From: Corynebacterium tuberculostearicum
GTDB lineage: Bacteria > Actinomycetota > Actinomycetes > Mycobacteriales > Mycobacteriaceae
Assembly: GCF_030506365.1 (NCBI RefSeq)
Contig: NZ_CP073092.1
Coordinates: forward strand, 806,001 to 870,000
Direction of reading: 5' to 3'
DNA: 64,000 nt
The notes under the pieces: generated by a model
The model's database searches: none
What the model saw: the letters and a program-made list of their open reading frames with translations, nothing else
What the model was told of the DNA's origin: nothing
Translations under genes and position numbers: made by a program
Part shown: positions 50,156 to 59,380 of the stretch, piece after piece
Position numbering within the stretch: position 1 is the first letter of the stretch
How the letters are laid out: every line of letters begins with the position of its first letter

Positions 50156-50818
50156 TTAGAGGCGGGCGGTGGCCTTCTCATTGGCGGCGATTTCCTCCAG
50201 GCGCTCGGCCGGACACATGCCGGCAACGATGACCGCGGAACCGCCAGCGGCTAGGGGCTCGAGTACGGCGCGGGAGAAAGACTCATTATCGGACCAACCG
50301 GTAGAAAGCAGGCGCTCGGCGGATGCGGGGGCATCGACAAGCTGGGGCAGCGGTTGGGTTTCGCCGAAGTACTGATCCCCGTAGAAGCGCACGGTGGGTC
50401 CAAAATCGATGGCGCCGGTGGGCAGCTCCCCGCCGGACTCTACGACGCCGCGGCCAAAGGGGTCCTCGCTAATGAGCACGATGTCGGCCTGGGGCTGGCG
50501 CTCGTGGGCGGCCGCGTAGCGGGAGGGGGAGGTAAAGACGACGTCGGCAAGCGCGGCAGACTCGCCAAAGCTATAGGAAGGGCCAGAGGCGAGCGCGCCT
50601 AAGGCCACAACGGCCGCCTGCCACGAGGAAGGGAGATCGATGGCGATGGTGGAATCCGCCTCTAGGTCGAGCTCTTCTTCCAGCATACTGGCGATCTTGG
50701 CCACCCAATTGTCGAGCGTTTGCGCGGAAAAATCCATGCGCGCGCCGGTGGCCTCGTTATATACGGTAAGCCGCGGGGAGGCGGCGTCGGCACGCAAAAG
50801 ATGGGCGAGTAGTTCCAT
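50156..50818 (-). CDS. TIGR03089-family protein
   Basis: 220 residues. Actinobacterial family TIGR03089, an AMP-ligase-like N-terminal domain fragment (LLRADAASPRLTVYNEATG, NWVAKIASMLEEELDLEADS, DLPSSWQAAVVALGALASG). It lies directly after the LCP gene (25 bp), the same order as M. tuberculosis Rv3268 next to Rv3267. Without a complete ATP-grasp or AMP-binding site it is unlikely to activate a substrate by itself. Function unknown. Carries a one-mismatch copy of the 13-mer at 50530. Confidence 0.82.
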   Translation of the reverse strand: MELLAHLLRADAASPRLTVYNEATGARMDFSAQTLDNWVAKIASMLEEELDLEADSTIAIDLPSSWQAAVVALGALASGPSYSFGESAALADVVFTSPSRYAAAHERQPQADIVLISEDPFGRGVVESGGELPTGAIDFGPTVRFYGDQYFGETQPLPQLVDAPASAERLLSTGWSDNESFSRAVLEPLAAGGSAVIVAGMCPAERLEEIAANEKATARL

Positions 50819-50843
50819 ACCCGCCCATCGTAGGGGAGAAGTG

Positions 50844-52460
50844 CTAGTTCACGCAGCGCGGGCCGTCGCCGCCGGCGTCAATCTCCGGGGAAACCTTGGC
50901 GGTACCGAAGTCATTGCCCGGGGTGCCAACCGGCTGGCTGGACTTATCTTCCTCCGGCTGCTGGGCGCTGGCCTCTTCATCGGAAGGTCCCTGGTAGTCA
51001 TCGGTAGCAACCACGATGAGGGTGTCATCATCGAGCTGTGGATTCTCTGCCACCGGCAGCCCGCCCAGCTTCTTGGCCAGGGCCTTAGCTTCCTTGCTCG
51101 ATGGATCGGCGGCGACGACCTGCGACTCGCTGTAGATGCCCGGCTGCGCGTTCGCGGAGCGCTCTACCGTGTATCCCTTGCCCTCCAGCCAGGAGCCGAT
51201 GCCGGACGCCAAGCCATCAATATTGCCGGCGTTGAGGACGTGAATATTGATATTCGGATCGACGTCCTTGTCCTGCTTGTCCTTATCCTCGGCCTTGGAC
51301 TCATCGGTGGCCTCATCGTGGGTCTTGGCCAGGTCATCCATGAAGCGGTGGACCTCGGCAGCATCGATGGTGACGATGGACTCGCCATAATCGCCCTGGC
51401 CGTCGATGGAGGTTACCGGGATAGTGGTGAAGGTGACATTGCCGCCGGCCAGGCCTGCGAGCTGGGTGACAAAGCCCATGATGTCCCAGCCCTCATCGAT
51501 GACTACGGAGCGCTCCACGGCCTTGGCAATCTTAGACAGCTTGGAAGGATTAGCCAGGGTGTCATTGTCCAGGATCTTATTGACCAGGGACGCCATGAAG
51601 GCCTGCTGGCGCACGATGCGGTCGAGGTCGCCGCGGGGGAGGTTATAGCGCTGGCGCACGAAGGCTAGCGCCTTGGCTCCGTCGAGGGTCTGCTTGCCCT
51701 TGCTGAACTTAGCGCCCGACATGTCATCATCAACGTCATCGTTGAGGCAGACATCTACGCCATCGACGGCATCAGTCAGCAGGGTAAAGCCCAACAGGCC
51801 TACCTCGGCGTAGTGATCAATAGACACACCGGTCAGGGTGCGCACCATGGCCAGCAATCCTTCGCGGCCGGCTTCGACGCCCTGCTTTTCGATGTCCTTA
51901 TCCGAGTGCGGCTTCTTTTTGCCCTTGGCCTCTGCCTCGGCATTTTCCTGCTCGAGCTCTTCCACCTTGGCGTTCTTGTGGGAGGCGAAGACGGCATTCA
52001 TCTTCATATTGCCGTAGTCCGGATCCTTGACATAGGTATCGCGCGGAATGGATACGGCGGTTGCGCGGGAACCGTCTTCCGGAACGCGGATGAGCATCAT
52101 GGTGTCGGTATTTTCCTCACCATCGGCCACGCCGGCGTGCAGGTCCGCCAATTCCTTCTCAGAGAGGGGATCGCCCTTGGCATCGGTACGCGAATCCTTG
52201 CCCACCAGCAAAATATCCACTGCGCCATCGAGCGAGTTACCGGACAAGCCCTGGCCGTCTAGGGACAAGTCAGTGGCCGAAGACATGCCACTATCCAGCC
52301 GGCCCACGGTGGCATACCCCACGCCAGATACCACCAGGATCAAGGCAGACAGGAGTGCCACGATCGCCTTGATGGCCGTGGAACCTTTTTGCTTTAGGGC
52401 ACTAGCGGCAGAGGGGGCCGGCTGGATGGTGCGTGCCCGGCGAGTGTTCTCAGAAGTCAC
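50844..52460 (-). CDS. lcpA: LytR-CpsA-Psr (LCP) envelope polymer ligase
   Basis: 538 residues. One N-terminal membrane helix (about 30-50, IKAIVALLSALILVVSGVG), then the LCP domain (about 85-300: DILLVGKDSRTDAKGDPL, TDTMMLIRVPEDGSRATAVSIPRD, QTLDGAKALAFVRQRY) and a C-terminal LytR_C domain. LCP enzymes attach arabinogalactan-like polymer to peptidoglycan; in C. glutamicum LcpA has this role. Residues about 395-460 are acidic (DESKAEDKDKQDKDVDPN). Start GTG 52460 chosen; the longer frame reads into non-coding sequence. Neighbours are wbbL (divergent) and manC. Confidence 0.9.
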   Translation of the reverse strand: MTSENTRRARTIQPAPSAASALKQKGSTAIKAIVALLSALILVVSGVGYATVGRLDSGMSSATDLSLDGQGLSGNSLDGAVDILLVGKDSRTDAKGDPLSEKELADLHAGVADGEENTDTMMLIRVPEDGSRATAVSIPRDTYVKDPDYGNMKMNAVFASHKNAKVEELEQENAEAEAKGKKKPHSDKDIEKQGVEAGREGLLAMVRTLTGVSIDHYAEVGLLGFTLLTDAVDGVDVCLNDDVDDDMSGAKFSKGKQTLDGAKALAFVRQRYNLPRGDLDRIVRQQAFMASLVNKILDNDTLANPSKLSKIAKAVERSVVIDEGWDIMGFVTQLAGLAGGNVTFTTIPVTSIDGQGDYGESIVTIDAAEVHRFMDDLAKTHDEATDESKAEDKDKQDKDVDPNINIHVLNAGNIDGLASGIGSWLEGKGYTVERSANAQPGIYSESQVVAADPSSKEAKALAKKLGGLPVAENPQLDDDTLIVVATDDYQGPSDEEASAQQPEEDKSSQPVGTPGNDFGTAKVSPEIDAGGDGPRCVN

Positions 52461-52584
52461 AAGTGGAGGCTTTCTAGATTGGTGGGGATCTGGAGACAGT
52501 TTAGGGCAGAAAAGCCAAAAATTAGTGATCCGCGTCCGATTTCGCGTGTTCGGGCAGTGTCCCTGCCCAGTGCGAGGAGCGCCT

Positions 52585-53484
52585 GTGACTAAGCTCGGGG
52601 CCATTGTGACTACACCAAATCAATCCCCGCTGGCCGTGATCACCGTGACCTATAGTCCCGGTGAATACCTCGGTAGTTTTTTGAACTCCCTGCCGGGCGC
52701 CTGCGTTCGCGGCACCAAGGTCGTGCTTGCGGATAATGGCTCCACCGACGGCGTGCCCGAGGCCGCCGCCCGCGAACGCGCCGGGGTAGACTTTCTCGAT
52801 ACTGGCGGAAATATCGGCTACGGCGCTGGCATGAATGCGGGTGCCCGCTTCGCCCGCGAGCACGGTGGCGTGGATGAGGAATTTTTCCTTATCTCTAATC
52901 CCGATGTCACCTTTACCCCGGGATCTATTGACCAGCTCATCGAGTGTGCCCGCCAGTGGCCGGATGCTGCGGCCGTGGGCCCGCGCATCGTGGAACCGGA
53001 TGGCAGCAATTATCCCTCGGCCCGTGCCGTGCCCACCGTGGCTACGGGCATTGGGCACGCACTCTTTTCTTCGATCTGGCCGTCCAATCCATGGTCGCGC
53101 GCCTACCGCGATGAAGCCGATATGACCGCGCAGCGCCCGGCCGGATGGTTATCCGGTTCCTGCCTTCTTGTGCGTTGGGAGGCCTTCGACGCCATCGGCG
53201 GGTTTGATGAGCGCTATTTCATGTACCTCGAAGACGTGGACCTAGGAGATCGCTTCGCGCGCGCCGGCTACCAGAACATCTTCTGCCCGGAGGCCGTCAT
53301 CAGCCACGCTAAGGGGCATTCCACCCAAGCGCACGCCGGAGCGATGCTGCGCGCCCACCACAACTCCGCCTATCGCTTTCAGGCAGACCGCCACCCCGCA
53401 TGGTGGCAGGCCCCACTGCGCGGCGCGTTGTGGCTGGGACTGCGAGTCCGCGGGCTTATTGCCTCAGCCTCGGCGCGTTCTTAA
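52585..53484 (+). CDS. wbbL: Glycosyltransferase family 2, rhamnosyltransferase WbbL
   Basis: 299 residues. GT2 fold: AVITVTYSPGEYLGSFLNSL, the nucleotide-binding DNGSTDGVPEAA, GNIGYGAGMNAGARFA, ISNPDVTFTPGS and the acceptor region GFDERYFMYLEDVDLGDRFARAGY. WbbL transfers rhamnose to decaprenyl-GlcNAc-PP, starting the linkage unit of arabinogalactan. GTG 52585 follows GAGGAG (6 bp). It is divergent from lcpA and followed 100 bp later by manC. The gene order LCP-wbbL-manC-whiB matches the actinobacterial envelope cluster, so the symbol is well supported. Confidence 0.9.
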   Translation: MTKLGAIVTTPNQSPLAVITVTYSPGEYLGSFLNSLPGACVRGTKVVLADNGSTDGVPEAAARERAGVDFLDTGGNIGYGAGMNAGARFAREHGGVDEEFFLISNPDVTFTPGSIDQLIECARQWPDAAAVGPRIVEPDGSNYPSARAVPTVATGIGHALFSSIWPSNPWSRAYRDEADMTAQRPAGWLSGSCLLVRWEAFDAIGGFDERYFMYLEDVDLGDRFARAGYQNIFCPEAVISHAKGHSTQAHAGAMLRAHHNSAYRFQADRHPAWWQAPLRGALWLGLRVRGLIASASARS

Positions 53485-53584
53485 GGCTCGGTGCGCGTGC
53501 CGTTGAACTGGATTGCGCGCCATACGCTCTACACTGTCCCTCAGAAAACACAGAATAAAACTGTCCGCATACATAAGGAAGACT

Positions 53585-54679
53585 ATGACTGAAGCAGCCA
53601 CCACCCACGGTGCCAGCACGGATGCAGTGATTCTCGTCGGCGGCCGCGGCACCCGCCTGCGCCCACTAACCATCGGTACGCCGAAGCCGATGCTGCCGAC
53701 GGCAAACTACCCGTTCCTGCAGCACCTGCTCGCCCGCATCAAGGCCGCCGGCATCGAGCACGTCGTCATGTCTACTTCCTATAAGGCCGAGGTCTTTGAG
53801 GAGTACTTCGGTGATGGCTCCGAGCTGGGCTTGGAGATCGAGTACGTGGTGGAAGAGACCGCGCTGGGCACCGGCGGCGGCATCCGCAACGTCTACGACA
53901 AGCTGCGCAATGACACGGTCATGGTCTTCAATGGCGACGTGCTCTCCGGCATGGATCTGGAAGGCATCCTCACCACGCACCATGACAAGGACGCCGATGT
54001 CACCATGCACCTGCTCAACGTGGCTGACCCGCGTGCGTTTGGTTGCGTGCCGACTGACTCCAACGGTCGAGTTACCGCCTTCCTAGAAAAGACCGAGGAT
54101 CCGCCAACCAACCAGATCAACGCCGGTTGCTATGTATTCAAGCGTTCCGTCATCGAGTCCATTCCGGCCAACCGCGTTGTTTCCGTGGAACGCGAAACCT
54201 TCCCAGGGCTCCTGGAAGAAGGCCGCTTGGTTGTAGGCCACGTAGACAATTCCTACTGGCGCGATATGGGCCGCCCGGATGACTTCACCCGTGGTTCCTC
54301 TGACTTGGTACGCGGCATCGCGCCTTCCCCGCTGATTGAGGGCAAGACTGGTGAATCCCTGGTGGATCCCTCTGCTGGCATCGCTGGTGGCGTGCTGCTG
54401 CTGTCCGGTACTGCCGTGGGCCGTGGCTCCGAGGTGGGCGCGGGCTCCCGCCTGGAGGGCACCGTTGTCTTCGACGGCGTGCGCATTGAGCCAGGCGCCA
54501 TCATCCACAACTCGATCATTGCCTCCGGTGCCCACATTGGCGCCAACGCGGTCATTGAGAACTGCGTCATTGGTGAAGGCGCCCACATCGGTGCACGCTG
54601 CGAGCTTCTCGACGGCATGCGTGTCTTCCCTGGCGTTTCCATCCCCGATGCCGGCGTGCGTTTTAGCTCCGATGCTTAA
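53585..54679 (+). CDS. manC: Mannose-1-phosphate guanylyltransferase (ManC/RmlA2 type)
   Basis: 364 residues. Nucleotidyltransferase signature VGGRGTRLRPLTIGTPKPML (residues 18-37), NGDVLSGMD (metal/acidic site), GRVTAFLEKTEDPPTNQINAG, and a C-terminal left-handed beta helix of hexapeptide repeats (about 270-350, GSEVGAGSRLEGTVVF). Makes GDP-mannose (or another NDP-sugar) for envelope mannosylation; the nucleotide specificity cannot be read by eye, and the literature names this group manC, manB or rmlA2. AAGGAAG stands 4-10 bp before ATG 53585. Followed by a strong terminator. Confidence 0.88.
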   Translation: MTEAATTHGASTDAVILVGGRGTRLRPLTIGTPKPMLPTANYPFLQHLLARIKAAGIEHVVMSTSYKAEVFEEYFGDGSELGLEIEYVVEETALGTGGGIRNVYDKLRNDTVMVFNGDVLSGMDLEGILTTHHDKDADVTMHLLNVADPRAFGCVPTDSNGRVTAFLEKTEDPPTNQINAGCYVFKRSVIESIPANRVVSVERETFPGLLEEGRLVVGHVDNSYWRDMGRPDDFTRGSSDLVRGIAPSPLIEGKTGESLVDPSAGIAGGVLLLSGTAVGRGSEVGAGSRLEGTVVFDGVRIEPGAIIHNSIIASGAHIGANAVIENCVIGEGAHIGARCELLDGMRVFPGVSIPDAGVRFSSDA

Positions 54680-54724
54680 CGCTTCCGCCGTGGCCAAGGC
54701 ACTGCACTAGGCCCAGATGGGATA

Positions 54725-54768
54725 GGCCGAACTGAGGAAAATAGAGCCTCGGTTCGGTCTTTCTTTTT
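54725..54768 (+). terminator. Intrinsic terminator after manC
   Basis: GGCCGAACTGAGG / CCTCGGTTCGGTC stem with a 9-base loop, followed by TTTCTTTTTA. About 45 bp past the manC stop. Confidence 0.85.
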
Positions 54769-55189
54769 AGGGGGCACCTAGCCCGCCTGTCCGCACCGGC
54801 CGACATGGTGCGGAATCAGTGCGAACGCGGAGGGATGGATCCCTTCTTTGCGGGATTGTGCGCGCGACACGCCGGGATTTCCTGAAAATTGTTGACAGAA
54901 AAACAGGGCACCACTACATGTAGTACCCCCTACCTACACCCCCACGGGAGATCAGTTGTTACAGATGTGACGGATGGGGATCGTGTGCTGCGTTTTTGCC
55001 GGAAAGCGCGAAGAAGCCGCCAATTCGGGTTGACGATATTTAGTGATCCGGTGTGAAATTACATCAGTGAAAGAAACAGCGGCCGGCGCCGTTACTTCCA
55101 CACCATCCCGGCGGGGTTACCCAAGGGGAATGTGGTGTACAGTCGGTCGCACTGATAAGAATTACCCAACCTCGGAGAAAGGAAAAGGC
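54769..55189. other. Long leader region upstream of whcD, no gene recognised
   Basis: About 420 bp. Holds a TTGACA-like -35 near 54893, a palindrome CTACATGTAG near 54913 with C-rich runs (CCCCCTACC, ACCCCCACGGG), a second TTGACG near 55031, and a -10-like TACAGT at 55138-55143 about 45 bp before the whcD start. Two or more promoters are likely; WhiB-family genes usually have long regulated leaders. No 6C-RNA type pair of C6 loops was confirmed. Confidence 0.45.
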
Positions 55190-55492
55190 GTGGACAAAAT
55201 GGCTAATAACAACGCCATTCTCCGTGGCGGTGCTGCTGCAGAGATGTCGCTCGATGAACTCTTCGGTGCCGTCGAGCAGGAGTGGCAGGACCAGGCGCTG
55301 TGCGCGCAGACCGACCCTGAAGCATTCTTCCCTGAAAAGGGAGGCTCTACCCGTGAGGCCAAGCGCATCTGCCAGGCCTGCGCGGTACGCGATGAATGTT
55401 TGGAGTACGCGCTGGAGCACGATGAGCGCTTCGGTATTTGGGGCGGGCTATCGGACCGTGAGCGCCGCCGCCTCAAACGCGAGATTGGATAA
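55190..55492 (+). CDS. whcD: WhiB-family iron-sulfur transcription regulator (WhiB2/WhcD type)
   Basis: 100 residues. Four cysteines of the WhiB Fe-S cluster: C38, C61, C64, C70 (C-x22-C-x2-C-x5-C), followed by the turn GIWGG (82-86) and a basic C-terminus (SDRERRRLKREIG). WhiB2/WhcD controls cell division and growth in corynebacteria and mycobacteria. GTG 55190 follows GAGAAAGG with 7 bp spacing; ATG 55199 is possible; the longer open frame to 55043 lies in the leader. The position between manC and DUF3499/pmmA matches whiB2. Confidence 0.93.
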   Translation: MDKMANNNAILRGGAAAEMSLDELFGAVEQEWQDQALCAQTDPEAFFPEKGGSTREAKRICQACAVRDECLEYALEHDERFGIWGGLSDRERRRLKREIG

Positions 55493-55509
55493 TTAAGGTG
55501 TCCAGTGAG

Positions 55510-55548
55510 GCCCCTGGCTAGCACGCAATGTGCGGCCAGGGGCTTTTC
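55510..55548 (+). terminator. Intrinsic terminator after whcD
   Basis: GCCCCTGGC / GCCAGGGGC perfect 9-bp stem with a 16-base loop and TTTTCT. It separates whcD from the convergent peptidase-like gene. Confidence 0.85.
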
Positions 55549-55571
55549 TGCTGCCGCGAAACCTACTGGGG

Positions 55572-56042
55572 CTACCAGCTATAGCGCGGGTCCACTTCTT
55601 CGGGGTCCAAGTTGAGGTAGTTGGCCACCAGCGCGGTAATAACGGTGCCCAGGAGTTCGGAACGCTCGGACGGGGTAGAGGCACGTTGCTCAATGGGCAT
55701 GCGGAAGATGACCAGGCGCGCGCGGGTGGGCTGGCCCTCGGAATCTACACCGGCGGGAACCACGCGACCGAGGGGAACTGGGCCATCGGCGATAATCTCA
55801 TCCGGTAGTACGGTCATATCGGGAGAAAGCCGCATGCGCGGGACGGTGTCTACGGCCAAGTCGAGGCCACGCAATTGTGGCGCGAAGGCGTTTTGGATGG
55901 GGGCATAGGCCTCCAGTACGGCCATGTCGAAGTGCTCGCGCGCGCTGCGGTAGCGCGGGGTCTGCTGGGGGAGGAGAGGTCCGCGCATGCCGTGGCCGTG
56001 GCGGTCGCGGGCGGGGCGGATATGCGGGCGAGCGGCGGTCAT
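55572..56042 (-). CDS. Metallopeptidase-family protein without a visible HExxH (Rv3259-like)
   Basis: 156 residues. Basic His/Arg-rich start (MTAARPHIRPARDRHGHGM), a middle segment FDMAVLEAYAPIQNAFAPQL, then VPLGRVVPAGVDSEGQPTRARLVIFRMPIE and the end LGTVITALVANYLNLDPEEV. The family (Rv3259 in M. tuberculosis, 'metallopeptidase family protein') usually has a zinc HExxH where this protein has ITALVAN, so catalytic activity is doubtful. ATG 56042 has AAGG upstream; the longer frame to 56087 is not preferred. Same syntenic position as Rv3259, divergent from DUF3499. Confidence 0.72.
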   Translation of the reverse strand: MTAARPHIRPARDRHGHGMRGPLLPQQTPRYRSAREHFDMAVLEAYAPIQNAFAPQLRGLDLAVDTVPRMRLSPDMTVLPDEIIADGPVPLGRVVPAGVDSEGQPTRARLVIFRMPIEQRASTPSERSELLGTVITALVANYLNLDPEEVDPRYSW

Positions 56043-56138
56043 GACCTTGATTCTAAGGTGCTGCCGGGCTGGATTTAGCGGAGCCACGCCGGGGCGAAGA
56101 CTATCTAAATCTCAACCAAGGGTTTAGACTTATGCGCT

Positions 56139-56606
56139 GTGACTATTTCTCGCCATTGCTCCCGCCCAGGCTGCGGCCGCCCCGCCGTGGCGACATTGAC
56201 CTACGCTTACGCGGACCAGACGGCCGTCGTCGGCCCGCTGTCGGAGGAGGAGAACCCACACAGCTGGGATCTGTGCGCCACCCACCGCGACCGCATCTCC
56301 GCCCCAGTGGGCTGGGAACTGGTCCGCGTGGACCGCATCGAGCTGGATGAGGAAGATGACCTGATGGCTTTGGCAGAGGCAGTCAAGGAAGACGGCCGCG
56401 TGACCACCGGCTTGGTTGATGACCGCAGCGCCGGCTCCGGTGCCGACCCAATCGACTACTCTGCCACCTTTGATGGGGCAGACCCCGCCAATTCGAATCA
56501 CCCGGTCTTTCGCACCCGTCGCGTGGCTTATGCCAAAAAGGCGCGCCGCGCACATCTTTCCGTCGTGCCCGATGAATCGGCGCCCGCGGAACCGGACGAG
56601 GACTGA
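56139..56606 (+). CDS. DUF3499 family protein with zinc-ribbon-like start
   Basis: 155 residues. Starts with a Cys-containing knot HCSRPGCGRPAVATLTY and a second pair near residues 46-49 (WDLCATHRDRI), suggesting a metal site. Middle EDDLMALAEAVKEDG then an acidic C-terminus (VVPDESAPAEPDED). Corresponds to Rv3258c (DUF3499) next to pmmA. Start GTG 56139; another frame at 56132 is a shadow. Function unknown. Confidence 0.83.
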   Translation: MTISRHCSRPGCGRPAVATLTYAYADQTAVVGPLSEEENPHSWDLCATHRDRISAPVGWELVRVDRIELDEEDDLMALAEAVKEDGRVTTGLVDDRSAGSGADPIDYSATFDGADPANSNHPVFRTRRVAYAKKARRAHLSVVPDESAPAEPDED

Positions 56607-56660
56607 CACGAACCCCGTGGTGCGGTAGTTTCCCAGCGAGCGGGAGTACTATTGCAGGTT

Positions 56661-58028
56661 ATGCGAACTCGTGAGCATCTTGATGCAGTAATTAAGGCCT
56701 ATGACGTCCGTGGCGTGGTGGGCGAAGATATCGATGAGAACTTCGTGCGCGATACGGGCGCCGCTTTTGCCGCCATCCTGCGGGAAGAAGGCGAAAATAC
56801 CGTGGCAGTCGGCCACGATATGCGCCCGTCCTCGCCGTCTCTGGCGCGCGCTTTTGCTGAGGGCGTGACCTCGCAGGGTCTCAACGTGACCCTGCTGGGA
56901 CTAACCTCTACCGACGAGCTTTACTACGCCGCCGGTTCCCTGGAGTGTGCTGGCGCTATGTTTACCGCCTCCCACAACCCAGCCAAGTACAACGGCATTA
57001 AGCTCTGCCGCGCCGGCGCGGTACCGGTGGGTCAGGAGACCGGCTTGGAGCAGATTAAGCAGATGCTTATCGACGGCACCCCGGAGTTCACCGGCACCGA
57101 GGGCGCAATTGCCGAACAGGAGATTCTGGCCGGCTACGCCGACTTCCTGTGCAAGCTGGTGCCGCTGGAGGATTCCAAGCCACTCGTCGTAGCCGTCGAC
57201 GCCGCCAATGGCATGGGTGGCCACACCGTGCCGGCCGTCTTCGATGGCCTGCCTTTCGACGTCCGCGATTTGTACTTCGAGCTCGATGGCACCTTCCCGA
57301 ACCACGAGGCGAACCCCTTGGATCCAAAGAACCTGGTGGATCTGCAGAAGTTCACCGTGGATCAGAAGGCTGATATTGGTTTGGCCTTCGACGGCGATGC
57401 GGACCGCTGCTTCGTGGTGGATGAAAAGGGCCAGCCGGTTTCTCCGTCTGCCATCTGTGCGCTGGTGGCTGAGCGCTACCTGGAGAAGTTCCCCGGCGCT
57501 ACCATCATTCACAACCTGATTACCTCCAAGACCGTGCCGGAGCTCATTAAGGAAAAGGGCGGCATCCCGGTGCGCACCCGCGTGGGCCACTCCTTCATCA
57601 AGGCGCAGATGGCCGAGCACCAGGCCGCCTTCGGTGGCGAGCACTCCGCGCACTACTACTTCCAGGAATTCTGGAACGCCGATTCCGGCATGCTTGCTGC
57701 GATGCACGTGCTGGCCGCTCTGGGCCAGTCCGATAAGCCGCTGAGCGAGCTTATGGCGGAGTACTCCCGCTACGAGGCTTCTGGCGAGATCAACTCCACC
57801 GTGGAGGACCAGAAGGCCGCTACCCAGGCAGTACTGGATGAGCTGGCGGATAAGATTGAGTCCGTCGATGAACTCGATGGCGTGACCGTCGAGCTCAAGG
57901 GAACCGAGGCATGGTTCAACGTGCGCGCGTCCAATACGGAGCCGCTGCTGCGCCTCAACGTAGAGGCAAAGACCGCCGACGAGGTCCAGTCCATCGTCGA
58001 CGAGGTCCTCGCCATCATCCGCCGCTAA
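56661..58028 (+). CDS. pmmA: Phosphomannomutase/phosphoglucomutase
   Basis: 455 residues. Phosphohexomutase motifs: phosphoserine loop TASHNPAKYNG with Ser104, metal loop DGDADR (D244, D246, D248), sugar-binding GEHSAH (326-331) and the phosphate-binding end VRASNTEPLLRLN. Converts mannose-6-P to mannose-1-P for ManC. ATG 56661 is preferred over the in-frame TTG at 56652; the ribosome site is poor either way. Convergent with fprA, overlapping it by 4 bp. Follows DUF3499 by 54 bp in the same direction. Confidence 0.93.
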   Translation: MRTREHLDAVIKAYDVRGVVGEDIDENFVRDTGAAFAAILREEGENTVAVGHDMRPSSPSLARAFAEGVTSQGLNVTLLGLTSTDELYYAAGSLECAGAMFTASHNPAKYNGIKLCRAGAVPVGQETGLEQIKQMLIDGTPEFTGTEGAIAEQEILAGYADFLCKLVPLEDSKPLVVAVDAANGMGGHTVPAVFDGLPFDVRDLYFELDGTFPNHEANPLDPKNLVDLQKFTVDQKADIGLAFDGDADRCFVVDEKGQPVSPSAICALVAERYLEKFPGATIIHNLITSKTVPELIKEKGGIPVRTRVGHSFIKAQMAEHQAAFGGEHSAHYYFQEFWNADSGMLAAMHVLAALGQSDKPLSELMAEYSRYEASGEINSTVEDQKAATQAVLDELADKIESVDELDGVTVELKGTEAWFNVRASNTEPLLRLNVEAKTADEVQSIVDEVLAIIRR

Positions 58029-59380
58029 TCTTCGGCGCGCGAGTGGGAGACCATGTCCTCCCACTCCACAAACTTCTTACGCTCGCGGCCCTCCCGCTCA
58101 CCTAGGGCACGCTCGGCCGCGTCCAAGCGCTGCCAATCCTGCCACGTCAGATAATCGATACCGCGCTCGGCAAAGACCTCGGTGATATCCGTGGCGCTGG
58201 AGGGGGAGGGGAGGGTGCCAGAGGCGGCGTCGGCAAGCAGCATGCCAATCGTTTCCGTGGCATCGGACTTGGTATTGCCAATCAAACCCACCGGGCCGCG
58301 CTTAATCCACCCGGTGGTGTAGAGACCCGGTACTACCGCGCCGGCCGCATCGATGACATGGCCACCATCGTTATTGATGACGTTCTTGTCCTGGTTAAAG
58401 GGCACGCCATCGACCGCATCGGAGCGGTAACCGGTGGCGAAGTAGACTGCCTGCACCGGCCATTCGGTGAATTTGCCGGTGCCGTGCACGCTGCCATTGC
58501 CGTTGAGCACGGTGCGCTCGGTCTTGATGCCGCTGACCTTGCCGTCCTCGCCCAAAATCTCTACCGGCTGCTCGAAGAGGTGGATCTGCAGGGTGTGTGG
58601 CGCTTCTTTTGGATTGCGAATCGCGTACTGCTCTAGCACTTGGCACACCAAGTCGGTGGACTTGCTCTCCTGGCGCGCGGCGAGCGAGGCCTCGTCATAG
58701 TCGATATCTTCGGGGGAGACCACAACATTGATGGACTCGGAATGGTCCAGTTCCTTGAGTTCCTGCGGGGTGAACTTGGCCTGTGCTGGTCCGCGGCGGC
58801 CGAAGACGCGAACGGTCTCAGCCTGGTTCTTGGCCAGGGACTCGTAGACATTATCGGGGATCTCGGTGACCTTGAGCTCATCGCCGGTCTTGGCCAAGAT
58901 GCGGGAGACGTCCAGTCCCACATTGCCCACGCCGATGACCGCCACCTCCTTGGCGGACAGATCCCAATCGCGCTCAAAGCGCGGGTTGCCATCGTAGAAG
59001 CCCACGAACTCGCCGGCGCCATGCACGCCGTCCAAGTCCGCGCCAGGGATATCGCGGTGGCGGTCGCCCACGGCGCCGGTGGCAAAGACCACGGCATCGT
59101 AGTGTTGCTGTAGCTCGTCGACGGTGATGTCACGGCCGATGTGCACGTTGGTCAACAGGCGAATCTGCTCGGTATCGAGCACGCGGTGCAGGGACTTGAT
59201 GATGCCCTTAATGCGCGGGTGGTCCGGCGCTACGCCGTAGCGGATGAGGCCGAAGGGTGCGGGCATCTGCTCGATGAGGTCAATTTGTACCTCGCCGCCG
59301 GTCTTTTTCACCAGGATATCGGAGGCGTAAATGCCGGCCGGGCCTGCGCCGATGACGGCTACCTTCAGGGGCTGATTCAT
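58025..59380 (-). CDS. fprA: Ferredoxin-NADP reductase (FprA, adrenodoxin-reductase type)
   Basis: 451 residues. FAD site VAVIGAGPAGIYASDILVKK at the N-terminus, RYGVAPDHPRIKGIIKSL, the NADP-binding KEVAVIGVGNVGLDVSRILA around 150-170, and VVPGLYTTGWIKRGPVGLIG near the end. Transfers electrons from NADPH to ferredoxin; in C. glutamicum fpr2 next to cysI supplies sulfite reductase. ATG 59380 has GAGAGAAAG 10 bp upstream. Divergent from cysI, sharing the 252-bp regulatory region. Carries a reverse exact 13-mer at 58226. Confidence 0.93.
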   Translation of the reverse strand: MNQPLKVAVIGAGPAGIYASDILVKKTGGEVQIDLIEQMPAPFGLIRYGVAPDHPRIKGIIKSLHRVLDTEQIRLLTNVHIGRDITVDELQQHYDAVVFATGAVGDRHRDIPGADLDGVHGAGEFVGFYDGNPRFERDWDLSAKEVAVIGVGNVGLDVSRILAKTGDELKVTEIPDNVYESLAKNQAETVRVFGRRGPAQAKFTPQELKELDHSESINVVVSPEDIDYDEASLAARQESKSTDLVCQVLEQYAIRNPKEAPHTLQIHLFEQPVEILGEDGKVSGIKTERTVLNGNGSVHGTGKFTEWPVQAVYFATGYRSDAVDGVPFNQDKNVINNDGGHVIDAAGAVVPGLYTTGWIKRGPVGLIGNTKSDATETIGMLLADAASGTLPSPSSATDITEVFAERGIDYLTWQDWQRLDAAERALGEREGRERKKFVEWEDMVSHSRAED

